From Paracoccaceae bacterium (GTDB lineage Bacteria; Pseudomonadota; Alphaproteobacteria; Rhodobacterales; Rhodobacteraceae), in the NCBI GenBank assembly GCA_007120685.1, contig SKNG01000236.1, forward strand, positions 1 through 8,941: 8,941 nucleotides of DNA, in the 5' to 3' direction. This document shows positions 1 to 4,960 of the stretch, piece by piece. The position numbers and the translations under genes were made by a program. Each line of letters starts with the position of its first letter. Position 1 is the stretch's first letter. Under the pieces are notes generated by a model, which saw only the letters and a program-made list of their open reading frames with translations, did no database searches and was not told the DNA's origin.

Positions 1-458
1 AGGGGCTCAAAGGCGTCGCGCGTCGCGGTCGAGCCGCCGGTGATCTGCAGCCCGAAAGCCCGGCTCAGCGTGCCCATCGCCCCCGCCACGCGGCGCTGCA
101 TGTCGGTCTTCGAATAATCCGCCACCGGCAGACCCATCGCCGCCAGCGCCTCGTTGTGATAGGCGGCCGCCGCCGGCCCATGCACCACGCGCACAGAGTC
201 CCAGTCCAGATCCATCTCCTCGGCGACCATGGCGGCCAGCGTGGCAAATACGCCCTGACCCATCTCGGACCGCCCCATCACCAGCGTCACCCCTTCGCCA
301 TCGATCACCACAAAGGGGTTCAACGCTGCTCCCTGTTCCGGGCTCAGCGGATTCTCGAAGGGCTGGTTCAGCCGCCAGACACCGAAAGCCGCGCCCCCGG
401 CCACGGCGACCGAACCCACCAGCAGCGTGCGCCGCGTGATCTTTCCCCAACGGCCCAT
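1..458 (-). CDS. Molybdopterin-binding large subunit of an isoquinoline 1-oxidoreductase-type molybdenum hydroxylase (N-terminal 152 residues, cut by window edge)
   Basis: This is the 5' part of a xanthine dehydrogenase-family large subunit, whose members use a molybdopterin cofactor to hydroxylate aldehydes or N-heterocycles. The start at 458 is supported by the reading frame and by its position 3 bp after the stop of the upstream iron-sulfur subunit gene, which implies translational coupling. Residues 9-28 look like a twin-arginine signal or anchor (ITRRTLLVG, then an Ala/Gly/Val-rich stretch), as is common in IorB-like single-chain large subunits, so the enzyme probably acts at the membrane or in the periplasm. 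Family signatures include FVVIDGEGVTLVMGRSEMGQG (near residues 49-69), the following AEEMDLDW segment, and the GGST motif near 131-134. The catalytic glutamate and most cofactor-binding loops lie beyond the window. The natural substrate cannot be read from the sequence; aldehyde, nicotinate or isoquinoline oxidation are all possible. Confidence 0.9.
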   Translation of the reverse strand, partial: MGRWGKITRRTLLVGSVAVAGGAAFGVWRLNQPFENPLSPEQGAALNPFVVIDGEGVTLVMGRSEMGQGVFATLAAMVAEEMDLDWDSVRVVHGPAAAAYHNEALAAMGLPVADYSKTDMQRRVAGAMGTLSRAFGLQITGGSTATRDAFEP

Positions 459-461
459 GGC

Positions 462-929
462 TCACGCCCCCTCTGACAGCCGCCCGGCGGCATCGTGGAT
501 GGCCAGACGGATCCGGCTGTAGGCACCGCAGCGGCAAAGGTTGCCGGCCATCCAGTCGTCGATCTCGGCATCGCTGGGTGCCGGGTTGTCGGCCAGCAGG
601 GCGGCGGCCTGCATGATCTGACCGGGCTGGCAATAGCCGCATTGCGCGACCTGATGGTGCACCCATGCCGCCTGCACTGCATGCAGCGCCCCCGGGCTGC
701 CCAGCCCCTCGATGGTCAGCACCTCGCCCCAGACATCGCCCAGCGCCACCTGGCAGGACCGCACCGCCTCGCCATCGATATGCACGGTGCAGGCCCCGCA
801 AGCCGCCACCCCGCAACCGAACTTCGTACCGGTGAGGCCAAATTCATCGCGCAGCACCCACAAGAGCGGCGTATCCGCAGGGGCATCCGTGTCGTAGCTC
901 TCTCCGTTGATCGTCAGCGTGGCGGTCAT
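462..929 (-). CDS. 2x[2Fe-2S] ferredoxin-like small subunit of a molybdenum hydroxylase (IorA type)
   Basis: A 155-residue protein with the classic two-domain layout of small subunits of molybdenum hydroxylases. It passes electrons from the molybdenum centre of the partner large subunit to an acceptor. The N-terminal plant-type ferredoxin domain carries cysteines C39, C44, C47 and C59 (FGCGVAACGACTVHIDG region). The C-terminal helical domain carries C97, C100, C132 and C134 (QCGYCQPGQ and NLCRCGAY). All eight cluster ligands are present, so the protein looks intact, and 150-160 residues is normal for IorA-like subunits. The start at 929 is preferred over a longer upstream reading because a strong GGAGGA ribosome binding site lies just upstream and the protein then begins directly with the ferredoxin fold (TATLTINGESYDTDA). 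It has no signal peptide and would be carried by the Tat signal on its partner, or remain cytoplasmic. The large-subunit gene follows 3 bp later. Confidence 0.95.
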   Translation of the reverse strand: MTATLTINGESYDTDAPADTPLLWVLRDEFGLTGTKFGCGVAACGACTVHIDGEAVRSCQVALGDVWGEVLTIEGLGSPGALHAVQAAWVHHQVAQCGYCQPGQIMQAAALLADNPAPSDAEIDDWMAGNLCRCGAYSRIRLAIHDAAGRLSEGA

Positions 930-933
930 GGCA

Positions 934-939
934 TCCTCC
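934..939 (-). promoter_or_regulatory. Ribosome binding site of the iron-sulfur subunit gene
   Basis: GGAGGA on the minus strand, ending 4 nt before the ATG at 929. It is a near-perfect anti-16S match and fixes the start of the small subunit at 929 rather than at the far-upstream start allowed by the open frame. Confidence 0.75.
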
Positions 940-946
940 GACTCTG

Positions 947-999
947 CCAATTTATGACACTGTGGACCAATTTTGTCAGCATGTAAATTGACATTCTGG
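947..999. promoter_or_regulatory. Operator-like cluster of TGACA/TGTCA half-sites between the molybdenum hydroxylase operon and tetR
   Basis: The intergenic region carries TGACA at 955-959, TGTCA at 974-978 and TGACA at 989-993. The last two form the inverted repeat TGTCA-N10-TGACA (974-993). CCAATTT is repeated at 947-953 and 967-973, exactly 20 bp apart, and TAAATTG at 984-990 is the inverted complement of CAATTTA at 948-954. TGACACTGTGG (955-965) and TGACATTCTGG (989-999) match at 8 of 11 positions. TetR-family regulators usually bind such short inverted repeats next to their own gene, so autoregulation plus control of the divergent operon is the likely role. The binding protein itself is inferred from position. 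Confidence 0.5.
951..979 (-). promoter_or_regulatory. Putative promoter of the molybdenum hydroxylase operon
   Basis: On the minus strand CTGACA (979-974, 5 of 6 to the -35 consensus) is followed by a 17-bp spacer and CATAAA (956-951, 4 of 6 to the -10 consensus), about 22 nt before the small-subunit ATG. Both boxes lie within the repeated TGACA/TGTCA half-sites, so a repressor bound there would block this promoter. It is predicted by eye only. Confidence 0.4.
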
Positions 1000-1016
1000 G
1001 CATGAAACGTCAGATT
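988..1016 (+). promoter_or_regulatory. Putative tetR promoter overlapping the operator
   Basis: TTGACA at 988-993 is a perfect -35 box, and its last five bases form the right arm of the TGTCA-N10-TGACA inverted repeat. A 17-bp spacer leads to CAGATT at 1011-1016, a poor -10 box. Transcription from here would start at or very near the ATG at 1024, giving a leaderless or nearly leaderless mRNA. The -35 box is convincing, the -10 box is not. Confidence 0.3.
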
Positions 1017-1023
1017 GCCAGCA

Positions 1024-1641
1024 ATGCAGCAACCCGTCGACCTTGAGATCAACCTCGATCCGCGCCGTGCCACCATTCTGGGGGCAGCTTTCGACACGTT
1101 TTGCCGCTATGGCTTTCGGCGCAGCTCGATGGATGACATCGCTCGCGCCGCCGGTCTGTCGCGCGCGGCGCTCTACCTGCACTTCGCCAACAAGCAGGAC
1201 ATCTACCGCTCGTTGATCCAGCAGTACTTCATCGTGACCGAGACGCGCGCCGCGGCGGCCCTGCGTCCGGGCATGCCAGCCGACGCGGCGCTGGCCGCAT
1301 TCTTTGCCGCCAAGGCTGGCCCGGAACTGGAAACCATGCTCGCCTCGCCCCACGGACAGGAGCTGCTGGATGCGAATGCCGCCACCGCCGCCGACATCGT
1401 GCACAGCGGCGAGGCACGGATCGCCGCCATCCTGGCGGACTGGCTGCGGGCCGAGACTGTGGCGGGGCGGATCGTGCTGCCGGACACGGCCGAAGACACC
1501 GCAAACACTCTTGTCGCAGCACTTGCCGGTCTGAAATCGCCCGGAACCGGGATTAACGGCTTCCGCAATGGCGCGAACCGACTGGCAAGACTGGCGGGGC
1601 GCGGACTGGCTGCCGCGCCCCCCGTGCCGGACCCGGCCTGA
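1024..1641 (+). CDS. TetR/AcrR-family transcriptional regulator
   Basis: A 205-residue protein with an N-terminal TetR DNA-binding domain at about residues 14-60. IARAAGLSRAALYLHFANK (about 39-57) is the recognition part of the helix-turn-helix, and the Y-LHF-NK signature is diagnostic of the family. The remainder is an Ala-rich helical ligand-binding and dimerisation domain with no recognisable ligand motif, ending in a Pro/Ala-rich tail. The ATG at 1024 was chosen; an in-frame TTG at 1015 would add three residues, and neither has a clear Shine-Dalgarno sequence. The ATG at 1002 is out of frame. The gene is divergent from the molybdenum hydroxylase operon across 94 bp with palindromic half-sites, so it most likely represses that operon and itself in response to the substrate or a related compound. 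The family assignment is firm; the target is inferred. Confidence 0.92.
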   Translation: MQQPVDLEINLDPRRATILGAAFDTFCRYGFRRSSMDDIARAAGLSRAALYLHFANKQDIYRSLIQQYFIVTETRAAAALRPGMPADAALAAFFAAKAGPELETMLASPHGQELLDANAATAADIVHSGEARIAAILADWLRAETVAGRIVLPDTAEDTANTLVAALAGLKSPGTGINGFRNGANRLARLAGRGLAAAPPVPDPA

Positions 1642-1649
1642 ACCGGCAT

Positions 1650-1662
1650 GCCCGTTTCGGGC
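1650..1662. terminator. Weak hairpin between convergent tetR and L,D-transpeptidase genes
   Basis: GCCCG-TTT-CGGGC forms a 5-bp stem with a three-base loop 9 nt after the tetR stop, and flanking CCGG/CCGG bases could extend it with a bulge. No T-tract follows on either strand, so it may only slow RNA polymerase or protect the 3' end. It lies between two convergent genes, where a shared terminator is expected. Confidence 0.3.
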
Positions 1663-1686
1663 CGGCGGTGGTAGCGCTCTCTGACC

Positions 1687-1725
1687 GGCCCTTGCGAGTT
1701 TCGGCCCCTGCGAGTTGGCCCTTGC
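1687..1725. repeat. Short tandem repeat, about 2.6 copies of GGCCCYTGCGAGTT
   Basis: GGCCCTTGCGAGTT at 1687-1700 and GGCCCCTGCGAGTT at 1703-1716 differ at one base, and GGCCCTTGC at 1717-1725 starts a third copy that runs into the last base of the L,D-transpeptidase stop codon. The period is 14-16 bp. It looks like a slippage duplication in the short space between convergent genes. Confidence 0.6.
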
Positions 1726-2396
1726 TACACCACCACCACCCGCGTGCCGCGCGCGACCCGGCCGTAGAGATCGATCGCATCGTGATTGATCATCCGGAAA
1801 CACCCGGCCGAGGCCCGCCGGCCGATAGACCGCCATTCCGGCGTGCCGTGGATACGGATCCCCTCGTCACGGCCATTGGCGATGGTGCGCAGGTAAAGCG
1901 CGCGCGCGCCCAGCGGGTTGCGCGGCCCACCCGGCTGGCCGTCGGCCCAGCGTTCCAGCGACGGGTCGCGTTCGATCATGTTGCGTGTCGGCGTCCAGCG
2001 CGGCCAATGGGCAGTGCGATAGATCACCGCCTCGCCGGTCCAGCCAAGCCCCTCGCGCCCTATGCTGATGCCGTAGCGCAGTGCAAATCCGTCCTCCAGC
2101 ACCAGATAGAGCAGCGCGTTGTGCGACTCGATCAGGATGGTGCCGGGCGGCTGGTCGATGGGATAGCGCACCACCTGGCGATGAAAGACCTCGGGGATCT
2201 GCTCGATCGGCACGGCCGGGATCACATGCGCCCCGTCGCGCCGCGATGCATAACTCAGCGGCTCGAACACCGGCGGCTCTGGTGGAATGAGGGGCCCGTC
2301 ACAGGCGGCCAGTGGCATGAGCGCGGCGCCGGCCGAACAGAGAAACAGGCGACGGGACAGACCGGGCATGGCGGATGCAACCTTCTGAAGCGGCAT
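1725..2396 (-). CDS. L,D-transpeptidase (YkuD domain) lipoprotein
   Basis: A 223-residue envelope protein. The YkuD domain covers about residues 87-222 and contains the catalytic signature IHGTPEWRSIGRRASAGCFR, with H183, S196, G198, nucleophile C199 and R201. Such enzymes make 3-3 peptidoglycan cross-links or attach lipoproteins to peptidoglycan. The N-terminus has SRRLFLCSAGAALMPLAACD, a hydrophobic segment ending in the lipobox LAAC with lipidated Cys at 32. The preceding SRRLFL resembles a Tat motif. Aspartate follows the lipidated cysteine, which by the E. coli +2 rule would favour inner-membrane retention. An in-frame ATG at 2369 (residue 10) is an alternative start that still keeps the whole signal; AGAAGG lies 11 nt before it, while the first ATG has only weak Shine-Dalgarno support. 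It is downstream of kynA by 65 bp on the same strand but functionally unrelated. Confidence 0.93.
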   Translation of the reverse strand: MPLQKVASAMPGLSRRLFLCSAGAALMPLAACDGPLIPPEPPVFEPLSYASRRDGAHVIPAVPIEQIPEVFHRQVVRYPIDQPPGTILIESHNALLYLVLEDGFALRYGISIGREGLGWTGEAVIYRTAHWPRWTPTRNMIERDPSLERWADGQPGGPRNPLGARALYLRTIANGRDEGIRIHGTPEWRSIGRRASAGCFRMINHDAIDLYGRVARGTRVVVV

Positions 2397-2461
2397 TCAG
2401 CTTGATGGATAACACAGATTAACGCCGATCAAGGCTTTATGTTCCATGCTCGGCCGCTTAC
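2397..2461. other. AT-richer spacer between kynA and the L,D-transpeptidase gene
   Basis: This 65-bp spacer is distinctly richer in A and T than its surroundings (for example GATGGATAACACAGATTAAC at 2404-2423). That is what a promoter for the L,D-transpeptidase gene would look like. I could not fit a good -35/-10 pair with standard spacing, so no promoter is placed. No terminator hairpin for kynA is visible. Confidence 0.3.
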
Positions 2462-3298
2462 TCAGAGCGACGTGCGCAAATGCCACAATTCGGGGAACAG
2501 TTCGACCTCCAGCATCCGGCGCAGGTAACTGACCCCGGCGGTGCCCCCGGTGCCGCGCTTGAAGCCGATCACGCGCTCCACGGTGGTGACGTGGTTGAAG
2601 CGCCAGCGACGGAAGTAATCCTCGAAATCGACCAGCTTCTCGGCGAGTTCGTAAAGCTCCCAGTGCTGCTCGGGTTCGGCATAGACGGCGCGCCAGGCGG
2701 CCTCGACGGCCTCATGCGGGCGCCAGGGCTGGCGCAGGTCGCGCCCGGTCACCTCGGCCGGGATGGCAAAGCCGGCCCCGGCCAGCCGCGCGATGGCGAC
2801 ATCGTAAAGCGACGGACGCGCCAATTCGGCCTCCAGCGCCTCGGTCAGGTCAGGGCGATGGGCATGGGGGCGCAGCATGGCCGTGTTGCGGTTGCCCACG
2901 GCATATTCGATCAGCCGGTACTGCCAGGACTGAAACCCCGAGGACTGGCCCAGTTCCTCGCGAAACCGTGTGTAGTCGCTGGGGGTCATGGTGCGCAGCA
3001 CGTCCCAGGCGTTGTTGAGCTGCTCGAAGATGCGCGCCACGCGGGCCAGCATCTTGAAGGCCGGGCGCATGTCGCCGCTGCCCAACTGCGCGCGCGCGGC
3101 GCCGATCTCATGCAGCGCCAGTTTCATCCACAGCTCGGATGTCTGGTGCTGGATGATGAACAGCATCTCGTCATGGGCGCGGGTGCGCAGCTTCTGCGCG
3201 TTCAGCACGGCATCTAGGGCGAGGTAATCAGTATAGGACATGCGGCCGTCAAAGGCCATCTGCGCGCCTTCCTGCGCGGGGTCATAGGCTTTGCTCAT
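2462..3298 (-). CDS. kynA: Tryptophan 2,3-dioxygenase
   Basis: A 278-residue cytoplasmic haem enzyme that opens the indole ring of L-tryptophan to N-formylkynurenine, the first step of the kynurenine route. Family signatures are all present: FIIQHQTSELWMKL (47-60), GQSSGFQSWQYRLIEY (117-132), and RFNHVTTVERVIGFKRGTGG followed by TAGVSYLRR (233-261). Compared from memory with the Xanthomonas campestris enzyme, the key residues align with a constant -4 offset: active-site H51, Y109, R113 and T250, and proximal haem ligand H236. Length is normal. The start at 3298 is chosen because GGAGA lies 6 nt upstream and the open frame above it is non-conserved intergenic sequence. kynU lies upstream on the same strand, so the two genes serve one pathway. 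The 304-bp hairpin-filled spacer between them makes equal expression from one transcript unlikely. Confidence 0.97.
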   Translation of the reverse strand: MSKAYDPAQEGAQMAFDGRMSYTDYLALDAVLNAQKLRTRAHDEMLFIIQHQTSELWMKLALHEIGAARAQLGSGDMRPAFKMLARVARIFEQLNNAWDVLRTMTPSDYTRFREELGQSSGFQSWQYRLIEYAVGNRNTAMLRPHAHRPDLTEALEAELARPSLYDVAIARLAGAGFAIPAEVTGRDLRQPWRPHEAVEAAWRAVYAEPEQHWELYELAEKLVDFEDYFRRWRFNHVTTVERVIGFKRGTGGTAGVSYLRRMLEVELFPELWHLRTSL

Positions 3299-3304
3299 GG
3301 GTAG

Positions 3305-3309
3305 TCTCC
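3305..3309 (-). promoter_or_regulatory. Ribosome binding site of kynA
   Basis: GGAGA on the minus strand, ending 6 nt before the ATG at 3298. It decides the kynA start against the much longer open frame reaching to 3451. Confidence 0.65.
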
Positions 3310-3324
3310 GAAAGGGGGGAAAGG

Positions 3325-3441
3325 TCAGCGGATGATCGCGCCCCCGACCCGCGCATTCAACGCTCCCACCATCGCCAGCCGCCGCCACAGTGCCACCCAG
3401 CCTTGCGGCCGGCAAAGCGGCGGCAGGCCGGCCCCCTTCAT
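3325..3441 (-). CDS. Possible small ORF (38 codons) between kynU and kynA
   Basis: An ATG at 3441 opens 38 codons that end 26 nt before the kynA ATG. The peptide begins MKGAGLPPLCRPQGW and ends in a mixed hydrophobic and basic segment, LWRRLAMVGALNARVGGAIIR, which could form an amphipathic or membrane-associated helix. Codon positions look coding-like by hand count over the last 31 codons: third-position GC about 84%, first about 71%, second about 61%, the order seen in genuine genes of this genome. I do not recognise the family. The start coincides with the conserved GATG end of the dispersed palindromic element. The same frame is also open upstream to a GTG overlapping the kynU stop, but that part is entirely hairpin element and is unlikely to be coding. 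It could equally be a decayed gene end. Confidence 0.25.
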   Translation of the reverse strand: MKGAGLPPLCRPQGWVALWRRLAMVGALNARVGGAIIR

Positions 3442-3499
3442 CTTGCCCCAAATACGCTGGGGGGTGAGCCCGGAACGGGCGAGGGGGGCAACGCCCCCC
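3439..3499 (+). repeat. Dispersed palindromic element, copy 1 (between kynU and kynA)
   Basis: Reading on the plus strand the order is CATCTTGCC, CAAATACGCT, GGGGGGTGA, then hairpin GCCCG-GAA-CGGGC (3468-3480), then hairpin GGGGGGC-AAC-GCCCCCC (3483-3499). The same module order, spacing and much of the sequence occur inverted at 5385-5447. The hairpin arms differ between copies but remain complementary, which indicates selection on structure. On the kynU-kynA transcript it would form two stable stem-loops in the intercistronic region and could stabilise the upstream mRNA or attenuate downstream transcription. Confidence 0.7.
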
Positions 3500-3502
3500 T
3501 GT

Positions 3503-3591
3503 CCGCGCGCCGCAGGTGCGCGGCCCGGCCCAACGCCCGGGACAGCCCGGCAGGGCTGCGCCCGGGGGGCGGGAGCCCCACCGGCCCGGTG
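3503..3591. other. Stacked GC hairpins immediately after kynU
   Basis: Three more inverted repeats lie between kynU and the dispersed element: CCGCGC/GCGCGG (3503-3508 and 3518-3523), a two-tier stem of CCCGGG/CCCGGG (3536-3541 and 3561-3566) enclosing AGCCC-GGCA-GGGCT (3544-3557), and CACCG-GCC-CGGTG (3579-3591). The last ends 12 bp after the kynU stop on the transcribed strand. There is no T-tract, so this is not a classical intrinsic terminator. With the element at 3439-3499, the 304-bp gap between kynU and kynA is almost wholly occupied by secondary structure plus the possible small ORF at 3325-3441. Confidence 0.5.
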
Positions 3592-3602
3592 AAACCCGAC
3601 GC

Positions 3603-4799
3603 TCACGTCACCCGCGCCCGCACGCGATATTCCGCCCGGTCCCAGGCGCGGGTCGCCATCACCTCGGCCAGCACCGAAACCGCCTTCTCCACATCCTCGG
3701 GCCCGATGAACAACGGCGTGAAGCCGAAGCGCAGGATGTCCGGCGCTCGGAAATCGCCGACCACGCCACGCGCGATCAGCGCTTGCATGATCGCATACCC
3801 CTCCGGATGGCGGAAACTCACCTGGCTGCCGCGCATCGCGTGATCGCGCGGCGTGGCGAGCTTCAGATCCGGGCAGGCCGCCTCTACCCCGGCGATGAAG
3901 GCATCGGTCAGTTCCAGCGCGCGCGCGCGCAGATCGCCCATGTCGACCGTTTCCCAGATATCGAGCGAGGCCTCCAGCGCGGCGAGTTGCAGCACTGGCG
4001 GCGTGCCCACGCGCAGCCGCGCCACGCCGGGGGCGGGGCGGTAATCGGGGTCGAAGTCGAAGGGCGCGTCATGGCCCAGCCAGCCGCAGAGCGCCGGGCG
4101 CACGCGGGACTGATGGCGCGGGGCGACATAGGCGAATGCCGGGCCGCCGGGGCCGGAATTGAGGTACTTGTAGGTGCAGCCGGCGGCGAAATCGGCGCCC
4201 GATCCGGCCAGATCGACCGGCAGCGCGCCGGCCGAATGCGCCAGGTCCCAGATCGTCAGTGCGCCCTTTTCATGCGCCCGGGCGGTGATCGCACGCATAT
4301 CATGCTTGCGCCCGGTGCGGTAATCGACCTCGGTGATCATTGTTACCGCCACGCTGTCGTCGATGGCCTCCATCACCTCTTCCGGGGCCACCGTGCGCAG
4401 GCTGTAGCCCTGGCCCAGCATCGCGCTGAGACCCTGCGCCATGTAAAGGTCGGACGGAAAGTTGCCGGTGTCGGACAGGATCACCCGCCGGTCCGGCCGC
4501 ATCTCCAGCGCCGAGGCGAGAAGCTGGAAGATCTTGATCGACAGCGTGTCGCCCATCACCACGCTGTCGGGCTCGGCGCCGATCAGCCGGGCGACGCGGT
4601 TGCCCACGGCCATCGGCATCGCCTCCCACCCCGCCTTGTTCCAGCCACCGATCAGCAGCTTGCCCCATTCTTCGGTGATGGTCTGCCCCACCCGCTCTGC
4701 CACAGCCTTGGGCAGCGGGCCGAGCGAATTGCCGTCCAGATAGATCACTCCCTCGGGCAGGTCGAACTGGCGGCGGGTGAGCGCGAAATCGGTGGGCAT
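3603..4799 (-). CDS. kynU: Kynureninase
   Basis: A 398-residue PLP-dependent fold-type I enzyme that cleaves L-kynurenine to anthranilate and L-alanine in the cytoplasm. Family features are clear: IYLDGNSLGPLP near the N-terminus (19-30), SDTGNFPSDLYMAQG (109-123), WDLAHSAGALPVDL with PLP-ring-binding D185 (184-197), GCTYKYLNSGPGGPAF with the Schiff-base lysine K211 (207-222), GWLGHDAPFDF (239-249) and RVGTPPVLQLAALEASL (263-279). Length matches bacterial kynureninases. The start at 4799 has AGAGGTT about 6 nt upstream and gives the expected N-terminus; the open frame extends further to 4850 but that part reads like spacer. The partner gene kynA follows downstream after a hairpin-rich gap. 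Formamidase (kynB), needed between the two steps, is not seen in the window. A candidate promoter lies at 4850-4878. Confidence 0.97.
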   Translation of the reverse strand: MPTDFALTRRQFDLPEGVIYLDGNSLGPLPKAVAERVGQTITEEWGKLLIGGWNKAGWEAMPMAVGNRVARLIGAEPDSVVMGDTLSIKIFQLLASALEMRPDRRVILSDTGNFPSDLYMAQGLSAMLGQGYSLRTVAPEEVMEAIDDSVAVTMITEVDYRTGRKHDMRAITARAHEKGALTIWDLAHSAGALPVDLAGSGADFAAGCTYKYLNSGPGGPAFAYVAPRHQSRVRPALCGWLGHDAPFDFDPDYRPAPGVARLRVGTPPVLQLAALEASLDIWETVDMGDLRARALELTDAFIAGVEAACPDLKLATPRDHAMRGSQVSFRHPEGYAIMQALIARGVVGDFRAPDILRFGFTPLFIGPEDVEKAVSVLAEVMATRAWDRAEYRVRARVT

Positions 4800-4849
4800 G
4801 GCAGCAACCTCTGAAATCCGGCGAGCCGCCCTGCGGCCCGTGCCGGGCA

Positions 4850-4878
4850 AGAGTAGCGCTGGGGCCGGTTTATTTCAA
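4850..4878 (-). promoter_or_regulatory. Putative kynU promoter
   Basis: On the minus strand TTGAAA (4878-4873, 5 of 6) is followed by a 17-bp spacer and TACTCT (4855-4850, keeping the conserved TA...T). The leader to the kynU ATG would be about 45 nt. The -35 box forms half of the palindrome TTTCAAGCTTGAAA, which makes it a plausible regulated promoter. It is predicted by eye. Confidence 0.35.
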
Positions 4879-4897
4879 GCTTGAAAATATACCCAGC
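4858..4897. repeat. Nested palindrome upstream of kynU (GCTGGG...CCCAGC around TTTCAAGCTTGAAA)
   Basis: The perfect 14-bp palindrome TTTCAAGCTTGAAA (4873-4886) sits inside a second inverted repeat, GCTGGG (4858-4863) and CCCAGC (4892-4897). The stretch TTTATTTCAAGCTTGAAA followed by ATAcCC resembles the CATCTT..CAAATA..CC end of the dispersed element and may be a degenerate relative. It is also a good shape for an operator, since it overlaps the proposed kynU -35 box. Confidence 0.5.
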
Positions 4898-4960
4898 CGG
4901 CCCGGGTCGCTGGCGGATCTCTGCGGGGCCGGTCGGTGCGGGACGATGCCACTGCCCGGC

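Noticed and set aside
7..816. 269-codon minus-strand frame overlapping both molybdenum hydroxylase genes
   Set aside because: It runs out of frame through two genes with clear family motifs; Arg/Gly/Ala-rich shadow.
976..1836. 286-codon minus-strand frame opposite tetR
   Set aside because: Crosses the operator region, tetR and the end of the next gene with no recognisable motifs.
3442..3606. Upstream extension of the small ORF to a GTG overlapping the kynU stop
   Set aside because: Attractive as a coupled start, but this stretch is wholly made of inverted repeats and the dispersed element, so the open frame is best explained by structure.
3516..4814. 432-codon open frame on the plus strand opposite kynU
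   Set aside because: It is the antisense of a clear kynureninase; its His/Arg/Gly-rich composition is the usual antisense artefact of GC-rich genes.
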